DNA of 64,000 bases from Io17-Chloro-G2 sp965226825 (lineage in GTDB: Bacteria > Chloroflexota > Dehalococcoidia > Lucifugimonadales > UBA3495), in the NCBI GenBank assembly GCA_965226825.1, contig CBDDED010000003.1, positions 1,736,001 to 1,800,000 on the forward strand, read 5' to 3'. The position numbers were made by a program, and so were the translations under genes. Every line of letters begins with the position of its first letter. Positions within the stretch are counted from its first letter, which is position 1. The notes beneath the pieces were generated by a model, which was not told the origin of the DNA, ran no database searches, and worked only from the letters and a program-made list of their open reading frames with translations. Positions 62,975 to 64,000 of this stretch are shown piece after piece.

Positions 62975-63925
62975 TTACCCGGCGGTGTCCGCCGGTTCGG
63001 GGGCCGGGGCCGGATTGACGATCCCCGACGCCAGGGATATGGGGACGAGTTGCTCCAGTTCGTCCAGGGTCCAACGCCCGTCCTTATGTATGCTGCGAAT
63101 TACGTGACGTGGCGAGTACAGGGACATCTGCCACCCGGTGGTCCCGATTACCTGGCCGGTGATTTGGCCCCCTGCCTCGGTGCAGAGATACACCACTTTG
63201 GGAGCGTTGTTCAAAGGGTCCCTGGCCGCCTGTTCCATGTCTTGGGTCCGGCCGGCCATCTGGCCTCCGCCGATGACGCCCCGGGCGGCTCGCAACTCCT
63301 GCGCTGTTTCCGGCACGGTGCCCGTCATCCGGGTTGCTCCGCCGGGATAAATGGCGTTGACGGTGATGCCGTAAGAGTCCAATTCCCGGGCGAGCGACCG
63401 GGCAAAGCCGACCATGCCCTCCTTGGCCGCCGAATAATTAGCCTGGCCGGTGTTGCCCAGGCCTGAGCCGGAGGAGAACAGGCAGATCCGTCCATAATTC
63501 CTGTCGATCATGTGGGGGACCACCTGCCGCACGGTGTTGAACGCCCCTCTCAGGTGAACCGCCAGCACCGCATCCCATTCCTCCTCCGCCATGTTGAAGA
63601 TCATCCGGTCCCGGAGGATGCCGGCCACGTGGCAAAGTATGTCAACCTTTCCGTAGTTGGCGATGGCCGTGTTGACGATTCCGCCGGCGCCGTCGTAAGT
63701 CGCCACGGAGTCGTGGTTGGCCACCGCAGTGCCTCCGGCGCTGCGGATTTCAGCCACCACTTCATCAGCGGGCCCGGCCGAGGAGTCGGTGCCGTCCACA
63801 TTTGCCCCCAGGTCGTTCACCACCACAGAGGCTCCCTCTTCGGCCAGGAGCATGGCAACACCCCGGCCAATGCCGCGTCCGGCGCCGGTCACAATGGCAA
63901 CTCTATCCTTTAACCTTTCTCCCAT
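62975..63925 (-). CDS. SDR family oxidoreductase (hydroxyacyl-CoA dehydrogenase-like)
   Basis: A 316-residue short-chain dehydrogenase. DRVAIVTGAGRGIGRGVAML is the cofactor motif; VVVNDLGANVDGTDSSAGPA and EVVAEIRSAGGTAVANHDSV are characteristic of the multifunctional-enzyme-type hydroxyacyl-CoA dehydrogenases. ILCHVAGILRDRMIFNMAEE replaces NNAG-like text, and LFSSGSGLGNTGQANYSAAK carries the Ser-Tyr-Lys triad. The extra 50 C-terminal residues end in a Pro-Ala tail. AGGAGG lies 6 bases before the ATG. Confidence 0.92.
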   Translation of the reverse strand: MGERLKDRVAIVTGAGRGIGRGVAMLLAEEGASVVVNDLGANVDGTDSSAGPADEVVAEIRSAGGTAVANHDSVATYDGAGGIVNTAIANYGKVDILCHVAGILRDRMIFNMAEEEWDAVLAVHLRGAFNTVRQVVPHMIDRNYGRICLFSSGSGLGNTGQANYSAAKEGMVGFARSLARELDSYGITVNAIYPGGATRMTGTVPETAQELRAARGVIGGGQMAGRTQDMEQAARDPLNNAPKVVYLCTEAGGQITGQVIGTTGWQMSLYSPRHVIRSIHKDGRWTLDELEQLVPISLASGIVNPAPAPEPADTAG

Positions 63926-64000
63926 GTCGGCCTCCTTTCACGTCCAGGGCCCTTACCCAATCAGGTCGCCGCTACATACCGGCGGCAATCACCTTGGGCA
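63926..64000 (-). other. possible 3' end of an upstream gene
   Basis: On the minus strand a short frame reads PKVIAAGM and stops (TAG) about 50 bases before the SDR gene. It is too short to identify. It could be the end of a gene that precedes the SDR gene in one operon. Confidence 0.25.

Noticed and set aside
1..64000. Genome-wide reassignment of TAG
   Set aside because: Many intact genes (DUF1800, NHL, DUF1501, GMC, LLM, both permeases) end at TAG at their expected family length.

Overview
The window is a roughly 60 percent GC bacterial chromosome segment. Its gene content suggests a Chloroflexota genome of the SAR202/Dehalococcoidia kind: a luciferase-like flavin monooxygenase, several SDR and VOC enzymes, an amidohydrolase, a dipeptide-type transporter with an extended lipoprotein, Pro-Thr-rich surface proteins, and DUF1800/DUF1501/NHL genes. 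This placement is inferred from gene content; there is no rRNA or marker protein here to settle it.

Layout. 0-7.8 kb: a transglutaminase / alpha-E / ATP-grasp operon on the minus strand (transglutaminase interrupted by an amber codon), an orphan iron-binding lipoprotein, a palindromic repeat, a YihY-type membrane protein and a Pro-Thr-rich surface protein. 8-16.5 kb: a broken lipoprotein-peptidase gene, VOC and alpha/beta-hydrolase enzymes, a MITE-like repeat, a dead serine recombinase beside an EVE-nuclease fusion, a Gfo/Idh/MocA dehydrogenase, and a PIN toxin-antitoxin pair between two VOC-gene relics. 16.8-22.6 kb: two almost identical 899-bp IS5-type elements either side of a membrane molybdo-oxidoreductase, then a cupredoxin-like lipoprotein and a His-rich protein. 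22.6-28.5 kb: a decay zone holding a broken MFS transporter, a Phd antitoxin with a dead VapC, an IS21 end, a P27 terminase relic, truncated recO and recR, and a degraded peptidase.

28.5-39.8 kb is intact and metabolic-looking. A lactonase-fold propeller is followed by a DUF1800-NHL-DUF1501 operon, a GMC oxidoreductase, a paralogous NHL and DUF1800 pair on the opposite strand, and a luciferase-like monooxygenase. 40-44.3 kb carries a peptide-type ABC substrate-binding lipoprotein and two permeases without ATPases.

44.9-58.6 kb is an accessory zone. It has phage and comM relics, an IS21 element with broken istA and istB, an ISNCY-like element, a degraded IS5-type transposase, a lower-GC two-gene module with a DUF6575-like protein, an unknown small gene, an NYN nuclease, a P4-type integrase, a Uma2 protein, and a second tyrosine recombinase directly beside tRNA-Ile(GAT). 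58.9-64 kb returns to metabolic genes: an orphan TPP-enzyme subunit, an amidohydrolase, two SDRs and two VOC proteins.

The main impressions are heavy gene decay, often through in-frame TAG codons, repeated IS activity, and two modules worth following up: the export-signal-free DUF1800/NHL/DUF1501 paralogous cluster and the DUF6575/NYN/integrase island.
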